From: Pavlovales sp. CCMP2436
Lineage: Eukaryota; Haptophyta; Pavlovophyceae; Pavlovales
Assembly (NCBI GenBank): GCA_026770615.1
Contig: MU631915.1
Location: forward strand, 58,512 to 76,541
DNA: 18,030 nucleotides
Direction of reading: 5' to 3'
The translations under genes were made by a program, and so were the position numbers. Under the pieces are notes generated by a model. That model ran no database searches. It was not told the origin of the DNA and saw nothing but the letters and a program-made list of their open reading frames with translations. Positions 15,379-18,030 of this stretch are shown here, in pieces. Every line of letters starts with the position of its first letter. The stretch's first letter is position 1.

Positions 15379-15515
15379 GGTGCCGCGGAGTTAGTTGCAG
15401 ATTCGTGAATGGGGCGGTGCCGCGGAGTTAGTTGCAGATTCGTGAATGAGGCACCGCCCCATTCACGAATCTGCAACCGCCTCATTCACGAATCTGCACC
15501 GAACTCCGCGGCACC
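15379..15515. repeat. Nested hairpin made of direct and inverted repeats
   Basis: Two direct copies of TGCCGCGGAGTTAGTTGCAG + ATTCGTGAAT (starting 15381 and 15418) are followed by their reverse complements (ATTCACGAATCTGCA at 15461 and 15484, ending ACTCCGCGGCACCA). Each arm therefore contains a tandem pair, and the whole can fold as one long hairpin or as alternative shorter ones. The short plus-strand reading frame across it is a by-product. Confidence 0.9.
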
Positions 15516-15593
15516 ACTTCGGAAATCATGGCTTTCTTTTCGCTTCCGAACACTGAGAATCGGAAATGTTAGTTACACGAAGTACGTTGTCGA

Positions 15594-15737
15594 CTCTACA
15601 GGGGATCGCAAGCAATAAAGAAGGCGACTTTTGAGCTTTAGGCTGAGCTTCTTAGCAAATTACATGCAAACAATGCAAAAAAACGAGGCTCAGCTTCTTA
15701 ACACTACGGCTCTTAAATCCCACAATCCCCTGTAGAG
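15594..15737. mobile_element. 144-bp MITE-like element, copy 2
   Basis: CTCTACAGGGGAT (15594-15606) and its exact reverse complement (15725-15737) bound a non-coding element. Its left half matches the minus strand of 5434-5332 (CAGGGGATCGC, CAATAA, TTTTGAGCTT, GGCTGAGCTTCTTAGCAAAT). A third fragment with CTACAGGGGATCGCG lies at 13893-13907. No flanking target duplication is obvious. Confidence 0.65.
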
Positions 15738-16363
15738 GCACCTGGGAGGCACACGAGGTGGGCTCCGACCGTCGAGGAGGGCTCTATTCGACATCAGCTA
15801 TCGACACTTAGCGCGCAGGGGTGACCAATGTCTCCTTCTTTGTCCCGGCCACCACTTTCCCCCCTCCCCAGTGCGGAATCGCGCCACTAATTCGTATTTC
15901 GACTCATTTGTATCCGTTCGTGTCCGTTCAGGGATCGGATAGGACTAAGCACTGATCGGGCCTGGCCAATTTGCCGCCATAATCGATTATTATGTTCGCT
16001 GTCAAAGTTGCCATAGTACTAAAATTAGGAATCCAAATGCTAGCAGAACACCAGCGCCATGATGCATGCAACTACTGAAAGGGTAGCTAGCTTCAGGCTT
16101 CTGACTGTCCAGTGTCCTGAAAGACTGTGTGCTGGTTTGAGCACTGCGTCGCCCATTGCCTAACTATACATAGCTTGAAAGGAATTTTCTGGCTCGCAGT
16201 GCACACGTGACAAATCGCAGGCTATACAATTATTATTATTATTAGCGGCTCAGCAGTGATAGGAGGTGTTCGTACTCACAGACTGTGCCATATAAAGATT
16301 ACAGTCGACTGATAGTCTCTGACTACTAATATAATTACTTAATGACTTACAAAAAAAATATAA
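15738..16363. other. Intergenic, 3' flank of the 16364 gene
   Basis: No gene is seen. An ATT microsatellite sits at 16226-16244. On the minus strand TTTTTTTTGTAAG occurs just after the stop of the next gene. The only other content is the repeat remnant at 16088-16165. Confidence 0.5.
16088..16165 (-). mobile_element. Internal remnant of the 4.6-kb module
   Basis: The reverse complement reads AGGCAATGGGCGACGCAGTG, then CTCAAACCAGCAC and GGACAGTCAGAAGCC. This parallels 4739-4797 (AGGCAATGGGCGACGCAGCG, CTCAGACCAGCAC, GAACAGTCAGACGCC). It is more diverged than the other copies and lacks the 3' terminus. Confidence 0.7.
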
Positions 16364-16993
16364 CTATGCGCCGGCATCCGTCTCCGATAGCTCTTGCCGC
16401 GCGCTGCCGAGCCGGTGGTACCAGAGGCACGCGCGCATGTACCACGGCAGCTGCGTATCCGCCTGCGCGCAGCGCAGATCAGCGCTGAAAGCCGGCGGCA
16501 GTCCAAGCCCCGCCACCGCCGCTGCCGCGGTCGCTCCCGTCGCCGACGCCACTGGTGTCTGCGCGCTGTCCGACAAAGAGCCGGGCGCGCTGAGTAAAGA
16601 ACCTCCCTTACTCCCTTGGTTGGGCAAGGAACCTCCCTTACTCCCTTGGTTGAGCAAAGAACCTCTTGCGAAGAGGAGCTGCGCCTCCCCGCTAGAGGTG
16701 GGTGCTGTGGGTGCTGCCAGTGCTTGCGGCGGGAAGGGCTGCGAGTCTGCGATAGAGCGCCTGTGCGCGGGACGGGCACTCCCCGCCTGAGAGGCCTGCG
16801 CGCTGACAGAGTCTTGCCCGCTACACACTTGGCGAGAAGTTGCTTGGAGCCGCGCGCGTACGCCGGCTGAGAGGAGGCGTGCGTCGTCCGGCATTTCGAG
16901 GGAGAGGTGCGAGCGCAGGCGTGCGCGCTCGTCCATCTGATCAAGTTTGCGAATCAGTTGCTGGTTCCAAATCGCCTGGACCGCATGCCGGAC
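16364..16993 (-). CDS. Terminal exon of an unrecognised gene
   Basis: On the minus strand an acceptor-like TCGTCAAAG (ending at 16994) is followed by a clean frame: VRHAVQAIWNQQLIRKLDQM, DERARLRSHLSLEMPDDARL, a disordered Ser/Ala/Gln-rich middle, and the C-terminus PPAFSADLRCAQADTQLPWY, MRACLWYHRLGSARQELSET, stopping TGA at 16364. That is 209 residues if the splice site is right. The first ATG in this frame is at 16936. A 30-bp tandem repeat (16605-16664) encodes NQGSKGGSLPNQGSKGGSL, a sign of slippage in the disordered region. The helical N-terminal part and the Trp/Tyr-rich C-terminal part look like genuine protein. No known family is recognised. A competing frame on the same strand is Arg/Ser-rich with poor composition and was not chosen. 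Confidence 0.55.
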   Translation of the reverse strand, partial: VRHAVQAIWNQQLIRKLDQMDERARLRSHLSLEMPDDARLLSAGVRARLQATSRQVCSGQDSVSAQASQAGSARPAHRRSIADSQPFPPQALAAPTAPTSSGEAQLLFARGSLLNQGSKGGSLPNQGSKGGSLLSAPGSLSDSAQTPVASATGATAAAAVAGLGLPPAFSADLRCAQADTQLPWYMRACLWYHRLGSARQELSETDAGA

Positions 16994-17010
16994 CTTTGAC
17001 GATGAAATAA

Positions 17011-17098
17011 TAATGATGATGGTGATGGTGGTGATGGTGGTGATGATGATGATGATGATGACGATGACGATGACGATGACGATGATGATGATGAGATG
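17011..17098. repeat. GAT/GATGGT microsatellite
   Basis: Runs of GAT with GGT and GAC variants. On the minus strand this is a CAT run just upstream of the acceptor proposed at 16994. The poly-His translation is an artefact. Confidence 0.95.
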
Positions 17099-17265
17099 AG
17101 ATCGTATTAAATAATTTCATAGCATACCATGATTCATAATTTATCATGCAGTATTGTGATGTTGGGGTGTTGCTGCTGTTGTTCCCAAGGCATTCCTCCT
17201 ATTGAACACTGCTGAGCCGCCAATATAGATCAGCTTGTTTAATAATCTGCCACATCGCCAGTCAG

Positions 17266-17357
17266 AACCCCCTACGGGAATACACCAAAGCAGTGCCGCA
17301 CCTCTTCTAAGAACCCCCTACGGGAATACACCAAAGCAGTGCCGCACCTCTTCTAAA
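17266..17357. repeat. Two 46-bp tandem repeats
   Basis: 17266-17311 and 17312-17357 are identical (GAACCCCCTACGGGAATACA ... CACCTCTTCTAA). They are followed by two AAATTAGGGAGT words separated by a T-rich spacer. Confidence 0.95.
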
Positions 17358-17574
17358 AATTAGGGAGTTCCTCTTTTTAAAATTAGGGAGTAACCGCTCA
17401 GAAGGTGTGCCTCAAGGAGAAGGCGAGTTGTTTAGAATCACAACCAAACAAGAATCAGCATAAGAATGACGAAAAAAACTAACACAATCATCATACTCTC
17501 ATCATACTCTCATGCTCGTGCGCATACCATTCATCAATTAATCATCACGAGAGGCGCCAGAGCCGGACCCGTTT
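17358..17574. other. Spacer downstream of the 17575 gene
   Basis: AT-rich, with a CATCATACTCT tandem pair near 17489. No coding signal. Confidence 0.5.
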
Positions 17575-17947
17575 TTATAGGTGTAGATTGACCAATTGAA
17601 AGTTACACATATGCACCTCGGGGTGGTTCGCGAAGAAGGCGCGCAGCTCGCTCGCGTCCCACCGCACGAAGCTGCGCGGTGAAGTATGTAAGGGGTCGAA
17701 TTCGCAGACAGTCAGACAGCCAACTTTCCCATTCATACATTTATACACGAATAACGTATATAAAGGGGGTGGGGGGGCGTCCCCATGAATAGAGCATATA
17801 TAGGGAGGGAGGCACGCCATCAATTACCTTTGCCATTGGCTTGGCTTTCGCGCAGATTTTGCCACCACCAGTCCGAATCATCCAGTCTTTCAATTCTTCT
17901 AAGTCTTCCAAGTCTTTCCGGACAGGAATGAGAAGTCTTATGTACAC
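17575..17947 (-). CDS. Two coding-like pieces of an unrecognised gene
   Basis: On the minus strand the piece 17947-17828 reads IRLLIPVRKDLEDLEELKDW, then MIRTGGGKICAKAKPMAK, ending at AAAG|GTAATT, a good donor in phase 0. The piece 17671-17575 follows CCGCGCAG and reads FVRWDASELRAFFANHPEVH, then MCNFQLVNLHL and TAA at 17575. Both look like real protein, and the AT-rich sequence between them (with a G run) looks intronic. However, the best donor and best acceptor differ in phase, so the exact join is unresolved. The first piece has an acidic/basic helical stretch. No family is recognised. The pieces could also be ends of two different transcripts. The 5' part lies in or beyond the 14-bp repeat at the window edge. 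Confidence 0.4.
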
Positions 17948-18030
17948 ACGCTATTTCTTACATGCTATTTCTTACATGCTATTTCTTATATGCTATTTCT
18001 TACATGCTATTTCTTATATGCTATTTCTTA
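17945..18030. repeat. 14-bp tandem repeat running off the window
   Basis: About six copies of ATGCTATTTCTTAC, alternating with a T-ending variant, continue to the last base of the window. Confidence 0.95.

Noticed and set aside
16339..16944. Arg/Ser-rich minus-strand frame overlapping the 16364-16993 exon
   Set aside because: It is a shifted reading of the same DNA with an unnatural composition and it ends in AT-rich sequence.
16941..17147. Poly-His open frame
   Set aside because: It is the translation of the CAT/GAT microsatellite.
17266..18030. CRISPR-like array from regularly repeated units
   Set aside because: The 46-bp and 14-bp units are directly adjacent with no unique spacers, so they are plain tandem repeats, and the context is eukaryotic.

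Overview
The window looks like nuclear DNA of a flagellated unicellular eukaryote, most likely an alga with GC-rich coding sequence (haptophyte- or stramenopile-like). The evidence is a clear DNAAF11/LRRC6 orthologue (a motile-cilium assembly factor), an F-box plus ankyrin protein of the 27-residue 'GHLEVLRYAHEHGC' type that is abundant in such protists, spliceosomal-looking introns with matching phases, AATAAA-type poly(A) signals, many microsatellites and dense decayed mobile elements. No bacterial operon, ribosome-binding-site or CRISPR pattern is seen. The exact lineage cannot be fixed from the sequence alone.

Layout. 1-1710: the 3' end of an unrecognised two-exon gene on the plus strand. 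1718-2002: tandem and dispersed repeats. 2354-3196 (minus): a SET-domain protein with a possible signal peptide. 3400-5562: a 2.16-kb segment bounded by perfect 29-bp inverted repeats, carrying a 5'-incomplete reading frame with a PD-x15-EIK nuclease-like motif, two head-to-tail copies of its 3' module and a hairpin element. 5811-5992 (minus): a probable terminal exon whose last codons are duplicated just downstream. 6091-7185 (plus): an F-box/ankyrin gene running into a 24-T tract. 7515-8215: a broken gene with a duplicated 5' end. 8465-9739 (minus): DNAAF11.

9800-14850 is almost entirely decayed repeats. Two minus-strand elements (about 9889-10762 and 13551-14719) share the same 3' terminal sequence. 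The second carries a Cys-rich reading frame interrupted by one TAG. Between them lie mosaic GC-rich blocks, a small zinc-finger-like reading frame (11789-12196) and a VELP-coding minisatellite. 14850-16340 is non-coding, with a nested hairpin, a 144-bp inverted-repeat element and three minus-strand remnants of the 4.6-kb module. 16364-16993 and 17575-17947 are minus-strand terminal exons of unrecognised genes, separated by microsatellite and tandem repeats.

The host genes do not form a pathway. DNAAF11, the F-box/ankyrin and the SET genes are independent single-copy-style genes embedded in transposon debris. The most unusual content is the inverted-repeat-bounded PD-(D/E)XK element, with its 3' module scattered as truncated copies, and the paired minus-strand elements with a common 3' end.
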